This document shows positions 52,010 through 64,000 of a stretch of DNA of 64,000 nt, piece by piece. The notes under the pieces were generated by a model. The model was not told where the DNA came from, did not search any database, and was given only the letters and a program-made list of their open reading frames with translations. The stretch lies in the NCBI GenBank assembly GCA_024509875.1, contig JAMPIV010000286.1:62001-126000 (forward strand), read 5' to 3'. Origin of the DNA: Oreohelix idahoensis (Eukaryota > Mollusca > Gastropoda > Stylommatophora > Oreohelicidae). Every line of letters starts with the position of its first letter. Within the stretch, counting starts at the first letter, position 1. The position numbers and the translations under genes are program-made.

Positions 52010-53749
52010 TTAAAAAATCCGCTCCCAAATTTGTTTTTCCAGATATATACTCAATGCTAAAATTATATGGAGCCAAAAGTAAGGACCATCGGAGTAACCT
52101 AGAGTTCTCATGCCTAGCCGGGCCAGAAACGATAAAGGTTTGTGATCCGTTTGCAACTTAAATGCCTTCCCATACAGATAAATATTGAATTTCTTTATTG
52201 CCCATATTACTGCAAGACATTCTTTTTCGCTAGTTGAGTAGTTGATTTCAGCTTTATTCAACTTTCTGCTAGCATATGCCACTGGGCTTAATTCCCCATC
52301 CAATGCATCTGATTTCTGTAGTAGAGTTGCACCTAACCCAATATTACTGGCATCCGTTCTTACAATGAATTCTTGACTTAAGTCAGGTAATTTCAAAATA
52401 GGTTTACTTGTGAGCTTTTCCTTCAATTCTTGGTAAGCCATTTCACATTGTGGTGTCCATGTAATGCGATCTGGATGTCCTTTACGTGTCAAATCAGTTA
52501 ACGGTGCACATATGGAATTAAAGTTTTTGATATACTTCTGGTAGAAACCACATAATGAGACAAAGGATCTCACGTCCTTCTTGGTTTGTGGTCTCGGGGC
52601 TTTCTTTAGTTTCTCTAAATTCTTTGGGTCAGGGGTCATGTTTCCCTGATAAACTGTGTGTCCCAAAAATTCCAATTCTTTACATCCAACGCAACATTTG
52701 GTTGGTCGGGCTGTTAAATTTGCTTCCCTAAGTCGATTAAACAGCATATTCAGAGAGTCAATGTGTTCCTCAAATGTTTCTGTTGCTATAAGGATATCAT
52801 CCATAAAATTTGTTATACATGGATTATTCAGAGGGTCCAATAATTTTCTCATCATTCTAGAGAAGACACTAGGCGCATTCTTCAATCCAAATGGCAATCT
52901 ATTAAACTCATAGTGTCCTTCTGAGGTACTAAAAGCTAGGTATGGTCTAACCTCAGGCTTTACTGGAATCTGATAGTATCCTTTACTCAGATCCACTTTT
53001 GAGAAATATTTAGCTTTATTTAATCTGGCAAACAGCTGATTTGTATCCGGCAATGGATCCACCTGTCCTTCTGTAATAGCATTCAGTCTCCTGTAATCTA
53101 TACAGAGTCTATGTTCTCCAGAGGGCTTCCTTAAGAGTACAACACCGGAACTATACGAAGATTCACTGTGCGAAATAATTCCTTCCTTCAACAGATAGTC
53201 TATCTCTTCCTTCAAAGCTTTCTCCTTAGCAAACGGAATCGAATATGGTTTCATACAGACAGGTGTGGGGTCTATCAGTTTCATATCATATTCCAATAGG
53301 TTTGTATGCCCTGGTCGGTCTGTTAACACCTCTGCATGATTATTTAGAACCTGTTGCACTCTCTCTTTCTGAGTTTTCGTTAAATGTGTACTGATTTTCA
53401 CCTGTGCTGCTGTCTCACAGGGGTGTAATGGATATTCAAATGATGAAAGTGGTTCCTTTTTCATCTCCATGGCGATGGACAAGGTCAACAAGTGTGTCTC
53501 TTCCTGATGTTCTCTTTCCAAATATTTCTTCAGGAGATTCACATGATAGATTTTTTCTTTCCCCTTCTTATCTATCTTATAATTTGTTCTAGACACCTTC
53601 TCTAAAACTGTATATGGACCTTGCCATCCAATCTGTAACTTATTCTGACTCCCGGGGAGAAGAAGCAGTACCTTCTCTCCCACAGCCAAATCTCTGTCTT
53701 TCGCCTTCCTGTTATAATAGGCAGCATGTTTCTTCCTGGCTTGTTTCAA
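52010..53749 (-). pseudogene. pol: Pol of copy 2: integrase GPY/F, RT, RNase H (579 residues)
   Basis: Residues 1-80 are an integrase C-terminal module (YYNRKAKDRDLAVGEKVLLL, then GWQGPYTVL at 41-49). RT follows at about 165-345, with CIDYRRLN, catalytic D253 in KVDLSKGYYQ, LPFGLKNAPSVF and FMDD at 315-318. RNase H follows with D466 (RTDASNIGLG), E510 and D535. Compared with copy 1, a one-base deletion near 52115 shifts the frame within RNase H, so the true end (GADFLSRHP in copy 1) is lost. An extra T near 53780 separates this frame from the upstream integrase part. The integrase module upstream of RT is the diagnostic feature. Confidence 0.93.
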
Positions 53750-53866
53750 ATTTTCATTGGCAAGTTTCCAGCCAGTTTTTTAAACGAGTGGTCAGCTCAT
53801 TCACATATTGGTATGAAGATGTAATGTTTTCCTCTGCCTTTTCATCAGTCCACGTTCTTAACAAAG

Positions 53867-55909
53867 CTACATATGGACCTTTAATTTTGTGGACCTATTT
53901 GTCCATGCACCGGTATGGTCTCTTCCACTCGAAGCTCTATAGTGATGATTTTTCTTCCCAGAATTATCATGCATAAAACGACCGCTACCAATTTTTCTTT
54001 TGGGGCTTTCTCCCCACTTAAAATTCTTGATGAGAGATTTCCTCTCTACATCCTCTTCCTCCAGTTTGTTTAAGTCCGATTGAGGGATTTTCGGCTTATC
54101 CTGGGGTAAGACATCTTTTTGCACTCTCCGCATAGTGGCCATTGTAAAACAGTTAAGTGAAGCTTGTCCGTGAAAAGGGGCTTCCCATTCCATTTGGTCC
54201 ACTTTATCAAATCTATTTTTCTTTTTATTATCAGGCCTAATTTTGCCCCGTGGCGTGTCCAGGTCCTGATCAATGTTCCCACTTGTGGGTGTTCCCTCAT
54301 GTGCTATGCTACACCTTTCTACAAAATTCTCAATGTCCCATCTTGCTTTGGGCCAATAATAATTGTGAGCCACCTTTTGAATGATGGTACCTATCTTCTC
54401 ATGGTCCCCATCTGGTTTCACATGTAGGCTCCTTATTAAGTCTGCCCTATATCTTTTAGGAAGTACCAGCTGTCCCTGACCTTTGGATCTAGCTCCAGTC
54501 TTCCTATACATCAACTTGTTTTTCATGTAAAAATCTCCCTTGCCTGGAGTTGTATGACAAGTTGACAATTTTCTGAAACAAGGCTTGAGTGTTTTATCCC
54601 CAGCCTGTGCCTTCCTCATCTCTTCTGGAGTGGTATCCAACATAATATCCTCCTCCTGTCTTGAGGTCGACCTGACCTGAAGGGTGGCCATATACACAGG
54701 TTTCCTTCTGCAACGGTCAGTGTCATGATTGTTCATCCTACAATTTTTACACCACCTTTTTCCTTGGTTGAAAGATTTTCTTTCATCATATTTCCTTTCA
54801 TCGAATTGTGGGAATTTATTTTTATTTTCATACCGTGGCCTATCAAACTGGTGCTTACCTTTGTTTTGATCCCTAGGATCAAATTTATTAAAGTTCTGTG
54901 GTGCCCTAAAGTTATCCACTTGTTTCTTTTTATTACCTGTTACCTCTGCTTGAGCTGCTTGATACCTTTCAGCAACATTTAGCAACTCACCCAGCCTCTC
55001 TGCACCTTGTTCCATGAGAAACTTTCTCAGGTCTGGAGCCATGGACTCTCTTAATTGCTCTATAAGGACCATTTCCTTAAGATCTTGGGTTTTCCCCAGA
55101 GAAGTCCATTTCTCCAAGTATGTCTCTATTCGTGCAGAGAACTGGTGATAGGTTTCACCTGACAGTAGTTTAGCATTCCTAAATTTTTTCCTATAAAATT
55201 CTGCATTCTTTTCATATCTTAACAAAAGAGCCTGCTTTAGCATGTCATAATTTTCCTGATCACTTCTGCTCATTTTTGCAAAAACTTCATAAGCTGCCCC
55301 ACGAAGTCCTTGAGATAACTTTAAGCTCCACCTTTCTCTCTCTAACCCATATGTGGTAGCTAATAGTTCATATCTATTTAGATAGCTCTCTATATCATCG
55401 TCTTTCTCAACAAAATGATCTAAATGAAAATTCATAGCTGAGGTTGAGGCTCCCTGGCTAGCAGTGGCATCAGAGGCAAAGGGACTGGCACCATTTTCAG
55501 GAGCATGGCCTTGAAACTCAAACTCCCTTAGTCGTAACTCATGTTCCCTTTGTAATCTCTTCTCCTCCTTTTCTGCTTCCCTTTCTGCAGCTAATCTCTT
55601 CTCTTCTCTTTCTGCAGCTAATTTCTTCTCTTCTCTTTCTGCAGCCTGTCTTCTTTCCTCGGCTTCCAATGCTTTAGCCTCTTTGTCAGCCTCAATCTGC
55701 AACCTCTTAGCCTCAGCCTCAATCTGCAACCTCTTAATTTCCTTTTCAGCCTCTAACTTTCTTTCGGCCTCTTTTTCTAATCTTCTTTCTTCCCGTTCAA
55801 TATATTTGTCACATTCAGCAGTGACATAAGAAATCATAATTTGCCCGTCCATTCCTAACTCTTTCGCAGTCTGTACAGCAGCAGATCGAAATTTTGCCAG
55901 GTCGGCCAT
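53867..55909 (-). CDS. gag: Gag fused to integrase zinc-binding region, copy 2 (680 residues)
   Basis: Residues 33-132 form a charged coiled coil. Residues 160-320 are capsid-like, with a SCAN-like part at about 238-320 (YRKKFRNAKLLSGETYHQF, LKEMVLIEQLRESMAPDLRK, GELLNVAERY). A zinc knuckle follows: C387, C390, H395, C400. Only about 60 residues later comes an integrase N-terminal domain: LVLPKRYRADLIRSLH with H496 and H503, YYWP, and C533, where the expected second cysteine is alanine (A536). The final 140 residues (541-680) match no integrase core and show no D,D35E pattern. A protease (DSG/DTG) is absent. Start: first ATG after the primer site. It is intact in frame, unlike copy 1. Confidence 0.88.
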   Translation of the reverse strand: MADLAKFRSAAVQTAKELGMDGQIMISYVTAECDKYIEREERRLEKEAERKLEAEKEIKRLQIEAEAKRLQIEADKEAKALEAEERRQAAEREEKKLAAEREEKRLAAEREAEKEEKRLQREHELRLREFEFQGHAPENGASPFASDATASQGASTSAMNFHLDHFVEKDDDIESYLNRYELLATTYGLERERWSLKLSQGLRGAAYEVFAKMSRSDQENYDMLKQALLLRYEKNAEFYRKKFRNAKLLSGETYHQFSARIETYLEKWTSLGKTQDLKEMVLIEQLRESMAPDLRKFLMEQGAERLGELLNVAERYQAAQAEVTGNKKKQVDNFRAPQNFNKFDPRDQNKGKHQFDRPRYENKNKFPQFDERKYDERKSFNQGKRWCKNCRMNNHDTDRCRRKPVYMATLQVRSTSRQEEDIMLDTTPEEMRKAQAGDKTLKPCFRKLSTCHTTPGKGDFYMKNKLMYRKTGARSKGQGQLVLPKRYRADLIRSLHVKPDGDHEKIGTIIQKVAHNYYWPKARWDIENFVERCSIAHEGTPTSGNIDQDLDTPRGKIRPDNKKKNRFDKVDQMEWEAPFHGQASLNCFTMATMRRVQKDVLPQDKPKIPQSDLNKLEEEDVERKSLIKNFKWGESPKRKIGSGRFMHDNSGKKNHHYRASSGRDHTGAWTNRSTKLKVHM

Positions 55910-56091
55910 TGTCTAACAGATAAATGTCTAAAATATTTAACTAAACAATTTTATCTATGACTAATTAACTCAGGACAACACAGGCACTGTGAGCTCAACC
56001 TTATTTATTTTCACCCAAGGATACCTTTTAATTCTTATTATTCCCTGAAGTGAATTACCCCCAATATTTTTAATAGGGAAAGATTCAAAAT

Positions 56092-56109
56092 CCCGAGAGC
56101 GAGACCCCA
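56092..56109 (-). other. Candidate primer-binding site, copy 2
   Basis: Minus-strand TGGGGTCTCGCTCTCGGG, five bases inside the 5' LTR, the same position as in copy 1. Confidence 0.6.
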
Positions 56110-56114
56110 ATATA

Positions 56115-58105
56115 TGTGGTGAAGTGGGATGTTATAAATATTTATAGGGGACTTAGTGTACTGACTGAGATCAGCTGTGAAGGTATCTATATCTAATAAG
56201 AGTAGTGTATTATAGATAACCTTACTTGCTGCCACATATGTATACCTCAGTCAGAATTATTCTGGAATAGTGTGATGACTACGTTATATGTCTAGGGTAT
56301 GTGTATGATGAAGTGTAAGTCATAACAACAACAGACAGATAAACAATTTAATTTATTCCACCACACTTGACAACACTGTGACACTCACATACATAAAACA
56401 CTCTACGAGGATATCTTAAAGGAGTCACTGATAACTTTTCAAATAACAATATGTATTCAGTGCTGTCATGAATGTATATGTGTCCTGATTCAAATACAAA
56501 GGGAACCAGGAATCACAATCAATTTTAATTACAAGTTATATGTACAGAATTTATTAATATGATTCTTGTAGTGACATATATTATTAATAGTATCCTATGT
56601 GTGTCAGTTGTGTAGTAGTAATATGAGGTAATACTGGTTTTGTTTTGTTCAAGCTCTGTTGGTATTTGTCATCATGACTTCAATAGTTTGTCTTTGTTGG
56701 AACTAGTATTGGAGATGTTCTCAGTTCCTGGCATTAAAACAATTAAATTCCCCTCTTAATTTTAGTTTACAATGTCATTTTAAGATGGGGGGTACATAAT
56801 GTTGAGCTCCATGGCCACACTCTCTTATCTTTCGTGATGACTGCAGTAAAGACTCCTCTGCTCGATTACTTTAATGAGTTCTGGAGCCACCCCACTGGTT
56901 GCTATATGGACCAAGGAGTATGCTGTCCACCTCTGGCTTCAGCAAAGCTCTGACCAGGTGCTGCTCAATAACTTTAAGACCACGGTCCCACAATTCATAG
57001 AAATAATAAACAGTTTCGTTGACTGGCAATGAATATAGCACAACTCCGATCTGCCGATGTCCCAGGCTTTATTTTATAAAAAATATACACTGGTGCTCAA
57101 CGCACTGCTTCTTAGTAGGTTTATTACAAGATGTGGCAATGAACAGACGCTCTGAATTGAGTATATTCGCAGCTCTACCCAATCAAACCATGTCTACACA
57201 TCTTTTCAAAAAAAATACTCCTTTTTCACGTTTCCCCTGACAACACAAGATAGTATTTATAGCCCGACCAATCGTGTTTAGTCTTATATTTGTTGCGCTC
57301 CAATCAAATAGGAGTTAACATGGTAGGCTATTTCCGTAACGTAATGTTTTTTTCAAACACGTTATAAAAAAATTTTATGAGCAGAAATGATTTCATGCTG
57401 TCAGGCACCCCCACTATTTTATTTTGGCCATAACTTGGTAATTCCTAGACTATTTGCGTAACGTTTTACATATTCTTTGTCAGCAAACCCTAAGGAACCC
57501 AAATATACGAATTTAATGGAGCCAATATGCATTTTCTTCTAGGATAGTCGTGCGGTCTGTCATGTTTTCAAACGTAAACCAGTATATTGTCATAATTCCC
57601 AATAAGCGTTTTTCAGGATTTTAAAACCTAACTCTGGTATGGGTATTGAATTTTATCACTGTCGATTTGAAATAAAGTTAGTGCATGTGGCCTTACACGC
57701 GTGATGGCAGCAATTGTATATCGCGCGACGCGTGTTTAGTATTGCATGCTTCCTGCCTTCATTCGCCCCTCTCTCTCTCCTGCTTTATCTGTCTTTTAGT
57801 TACGCCGTGTATGGAATGAATGAAATATTAAATCTAGGTCATTGATCAGCTTGCGTATCTCAAGGTTTTTCCAAGAAATACAGTACACGTTTCATTGAAG
57901 AAAGCGTGCAGCGACACAGTAGGCTTTTACTATCAACGTGAAAGCGTTATAATTTGCCGACGAAGTAGAAAACAAGGGGGATTTCGAGTACAGTCATTGT
58001 GACAGCACGGTTCTTTACCATTCTTCTTTCCTTTTATTAAATTTATTTGTTAGGCTTTGCATTTACGTTTTAATTTATATATGGGGATTAGAATAATTCA
58101 CGACA
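56115..58105 (-). repeat. 5' LTR of copy 2 (1991 bp)
   Basis: Near-identical to 49906-51898; intact at both ends. Confidence 0.95.
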
Positions 58106-60604
<2,499 letters not shown>

Positions 60605-61085
60605 TAGTCCGTTCGGAAATTCGTGCCCACAAAAAGTGTCAATTTTCTCCAAAACTTTTTATTGTATGGACATGAATTTTTGCATGCAGTCTTAGATTTT
60701 CCATGCAGTTATTAATATATTTTTTGCCCTTACAAAACACATGTCATGTTCGAATTTTCTTCTTTACGTTATATAAAAAAACTCTTACCGTTGTCTGGGT
60801 TAATTTTTCTTAGTTTTACAGGAAAGTTACAAGATCCATTCAAAAATTTTTTTTTTTTTTTTAATTAGTGTAGTGACTACATGTCCGCACGAGTGCGCAC
60901 GTATTGTACACAGTCGCGAGTAACTAATTCAAACTAACGTTAGCGGAAAATCTATAAAGGGCAGTCAAAGTGAACTGCATGTCAAATAGTCAAATCTACG
61001 TCACCACTCGTGCGGTTGTGTGGAGAAAACGTATTTTGGGGTTTCCTTCTGTTGTAATTTGCAATGTGAACTGTAATAACTTTGA

Positions 61086-61203
61086 GAAAACGTATTGTCC
61101 GTTCGGAAATTCGTGCCCACAGAAAGCGTCAATTTTCTCCAAATCTGTTTGTTGTATGAACATGAATTTTTGCATGCAGTCTTAGATTTTCCATGCAGTT
61201 AAG
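61086..61203 (+). repeat. Internal duplicate of the transposon left end
   Basis: Direct repeat of 60605-60712 with about 90% identity by eye (TCCGTTCGGAAATTCGTGCC, TTTTTGCATGCAGTCTTAG). Confidence 0.9.
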
Positions 61204-61531
61204 ATTTTGCGATCATTACATCCACAGCTGTCGCGAAATTTGCAAAACGGCGATTTTCTTTGATCTTCTTTGAACATTTGCCTAAATCTGCCCGTAACAT
61301 TAATTCTTACAGTAAATCACAACATTTGTGCGACAAGACGGTTCAAAGGCGTGTCCTAAATGTGTGATTGGTTGTTCGCGTGATTTTGATACGAGGAATG
61401 ATGTTCTGATAATGAACAATGATAGCAGTAAATCATCGGGAAGCTATGACAAATCGTAACTGTTTATGTGTTATTATAGATTGGCATATGAAATTAGTTT
61501 ATCACAAACGAAGGAATGCGATCGACGTGCC

Positions 61532-62816
61532 TCATTCCGAATCGGACGACTCCAATAAGTTCACAACAGTTATTGGTTGGATAAACTGCAAGCCATCTCG
61601 CTGCCAGTAATCTTCTTCCTGTAGCACGTGTTCTTCACATTTAGCCCAGTACTCTGTGTTTATTCGTGAAAGGGCCTCACGAGTCATGTCTTTAACATCG
61701 CACATTTTAAAAGTGGTGTTCTGGGCGGCCACTTGCACTTTAACTCTAGCCCAAACCAGCTCTATTGGGTTAAGGTGAGAATGGTAAGGTGGGAGTCGAA
61801 GAGAAACATGACCCTGCTCTTGGATGATTTTATCAATCAGATACACTTTTGTCTTATTCCTCTGTCTCACAAGCTGCAACAACTCTGGTTTTAAATAGCT
61901 GTTGTCAGCGAAGATATTTTCATTCACAAGCCACCTCCTGATTTCGTCTTTCGTGCTTGCCGAAGTGGGAGCTTTATCCTCCTGCGCTAGAACATTATGA
62001 TAGGACGCATTATCCATCACCAGGCAAGACGGCCTATCTAGAGCCGGGAGGAGTGTATTCACTATCCAATCTCGAAAAATTTGTACATTCATTTCATTGT
62101 GGTAGTCCCTACCATCTACAGATTTTGATTGAAAAAGAAGCTCTGCATCACGGACAAGCCCATTCTGTCTGCTGCCAGCATGTGCTAATATAATGCGTTG
62201 ACCTTTACTGCTGGGAATTTTGCTTCTATGGTCTCCGTCAACAGATTACCATTCTTTCTCGTTCGTATAATGAGCATTAACCTAAGATTCGTCCAAATAC
62301 ACTATATCATAGCCGTCTTGCCTTCTCTCACGAATCTGCCTAAGGTATTTGCTTCGAGCTGCAACCAGATGTGGTTTTTCACATAAAAAATTCCTTCCGC
62401 CAGACGTTTTTCTAAAAGTGAAGCCGACACTTCTGACAAGTTGCCAAAGAGTTGTTTTTGAGACGTTAATATCGCATTCTGCTTGCAGCCGACTTTTCAG
62501 CATGCGGAGAGTAACAAGTTGATTGGCATTAAACATCTTCAAAATCAAACGTCTAATGACATCCTTGTCAAAATCATCAATTTTTTTTCTTCCTTCCTTG
62601 CTTAACCGCAGCCTCTGTACAATCACCGTCTTGTTGTATCCAACGTCGAAAAGATCTTCTATCCACACCCAGGGCCTTTCGTGTTCTCCTACCTGGTTCT
62701 TGGATGTCGTGGTATAAACAACCCATCTTAGCCTCTCTGCGAAAATGCCTGTACAATATAACAGTTACCTTCTGCAAAGTGATAAATTTGCATTTCAGAT
62801 TCATTGCGCTTTTCAT
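61532..62816 (-). pseudogene. DDE transposase (Tc1/mariner-like, long D-E spacer), inactive
   Basis: The N-terminal part has a helix-turn-helix-like ALGVDRRSFRRWIQQ, then KIDDFDKDVIRRLI, SKTTLWQLVRSVGFTFRK and the first catalytic aspartate in DIVYLDES. Downstream in the same frame come GQRIILAHAG, the second aspartate in LVMDNASYH and a glutamate in HLNPIELVWARVK. These are DDE_3-type landmarks. The gap between the second D and E is about 83 residues, far longer than the usual 34. The copy is dead: a frameshift in an A-run near 62585, a stop at 62282-62284 (probably from Trp) and another at about 62249. A functional enzyme would cut and paste the element at TA sites. Confidence 0.9.
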
Positions 62817-63297
62817 AATTATGCAGTTTAGTTTATTAATATATTATAGGCTGGTGTCGTTTTGTTTCGTTGCAGCCAACTCATTGCAATTAGCATACGA
62901 AGCTGAAATAATTACTCACGACTGTGTACAATAGGTGCGCACACGTGCGGACATGTAGTCACTACACTAATTCCAAAAAAAAAAAAAAAAAAAATATTGA
63001 ATAGCACATTTCATCGCTTGTGCTGTGCTGTAACAAAAATTAAGTGCGCAATTTTTGAACGGATCTTGTAACTTTCCTGTAGAACTAATAAAAATTAACC
63101 CAGACAACGGTAAGAGTTTTTTTTTATATAACTTAAAGAAGAAAATTCGAACATGACATGAGTTTTGTAAGGGCAAAAAATATATTAATAACTGCATTGA
63201 TATCAGTAGGGCACGTGGCAAATTTCAATAACATCCGTCAAGGGGTTGCAAAGTTACAACGTTCAATGTGTGGGCACGAATTTCCGAACGGACTATA

Positions 63298-64000
63298 GAA
63301 GAAATGCTAATGAAACATTTGAAGAGAGATCTGACAGACTAAGAGGCCGAAACGAGACTCTTCGACTATAAAGACGGACAGAAAACATTGAGGAAAGAGA
63401 ATCAAGATTGATGTGATGAAATCAGTTGTGTACTTTTTCATAACTTTCATTCTCTCCTGCAGTATCAATTCATTTCTTCATTTTCCTCACCGATCGTCCT
63501 ATTATTTGGCATATTTTATGCACCTACATTTTTTGCTCTGACTACTCCCCAGACTTGTTTACGTTTCACCAGGTGAATCGTAGTATTACAAGGCTAATTA
63601 GACAGGTCAGCGGATAATACTTTTATCACTAAAGTCGTCTAGCCATCTTTGATAGAGACGGTCTTTGTTGACACAAGGTGGTCTAGCCCGATCATGTACG
63701 TAAACACAAGTGATAATATGTAATCGCTTCCGATGGCCCATCTGTTTCAATAATACAGATAACCCGTCTGGGGAGATTATGGTGGGAAAGGCATTAGCCA
63801 GGAAATAAGTTCTTCGATGTGTTTGTGAGTTGGCACAAATAAATCGGAAGTATTACTGCCATATTTGAAAGAGGTTACGAGTTTAAATTTTAACATGGAT
63901 ATCTTAAAACACGCGGGGGATAGTAATGATTTAACACCTTGACCCACATACTTCTAAAGAGCTTACCATTGGTTTAATTTGAGAGCCGGAATAGACTTTG
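63298..64000. other. No recognised feature
   Basis: Non-coding AT-rich sequence. Confidence 0.5.

Larger units (their letters stand above)
49906..58105 (-). mobile_element. Gmr1-like LTR retrotransposon, copy 2 (complete ends)
   Basis: A full-length 8200-bp insertion with LTRs 49906-51898 and 56115-58105, flanked by perfect 5-bp duplications CACAC (49901-49905 and 58106-58110). Internal order on the minus strand: primer site, gag fused in frame to the integrase zinc-binding region, GPY/F module, RT, RNase H, polypurine tract. LTRs differ at about a dozen sites in 1.99 kb, so it is young but somewhat older than copy 1. It lies inside a LINE. The protease and integrase core are missing, as in copy 1. 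Confidence 0.95.
60605..63295 (-). mobile_element. Tc1/mariner-superfamily transposon with about 330-bp TIRs
   Basis: The left end TAGTCCGTTCGGAAATTCGT is the exact reverse complement of the right end, and both are flanked by TA (60603-60604 and 63296-63297), the standard target duplication. The terminal inverted repeats extend to about 60930 and 62905 with moderate divergence, including the shared stretch TAGTGTAGTGACTACATG. A decayed transposase lies between them. A second copy of the left terminus sits internally at 61086-61203. Confidence 0.9.

Overview
This is an AT-rich metazoan genomic window made almost entirely of repeats. I see no convincing intact host gene. Non-LTR elements with short microsatellite tails, tRNA-derived SINEs, hAT-like elements, long (AT)n tracts and a Tc1/mariner-type transposon with a long DDE spacer suggest a lophotrochozoan, most likely a mollusc. 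That placement is an inference and is weakly supported. Layout: 0-9.2 kb holds the end of an old LTR, two or three decayed LINE fragments (727-1670, 1713-2140, 6785-7270), a tRNA-derived SINE with a 10-bp target duplication (4681-4961) and remnants of a ZBED-like hAT transposase. From about 9.26 to 23.05 kb lies a very large inverted repeat: two arms of about 6.6 kb around a 432-bp spacer. The outer arm ends are tandem arrays (42/36-bp units carrying AAGATGGCGG, then about 52-bp units carrying TATATAA), and the inner arms are mostly non-coding. This is the architecture of Foldback/TU-type elements. From 23 to 28 kb there are LINE fragments, a hammerhead-ribozyme-like motif of the Penelope type and a 72-bp minisatellite. 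At 28.5-37.5 kb and 49.9-58.1 kb lie two related long-LTR Ty3/gypsy-type elements, both on the minus strand; a third LTR fragment at 1-651 belongs to the same family. Their pol order is unusual: integrase pieces (zinc-binding and GPY/F modules) lie upstream of reverse transcriptase and RNase H. Their Gag contains a SCAN-like region. Both are features of Gmr1-like elements. In both copies the protease and the integrase catalytic core are not recognisable, and each copy has its own frameshifts. Near-identical LTR pairs show that the insertions are young, so they were probably mobilised in trans. Element 2 is nested in a LINE: perfect 5-bp CACAC duplications flank it, and the LINE reading frame resumes on the far side. 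The 37-49 kb stretch holds more SINEs, two hAT-like non-autonomous elements, a LINE RT fragment, microsatellites and one weak candidate exon. At 60.6-63.3 kb there is a decayed Tc1/mariner-superfamily element with TIRs of about 330 bp and a transposase whose second and third catalytic residues are about 83 residues apart. In short, the window is a record of nested and recent transposition, not a set of cooperating genes.
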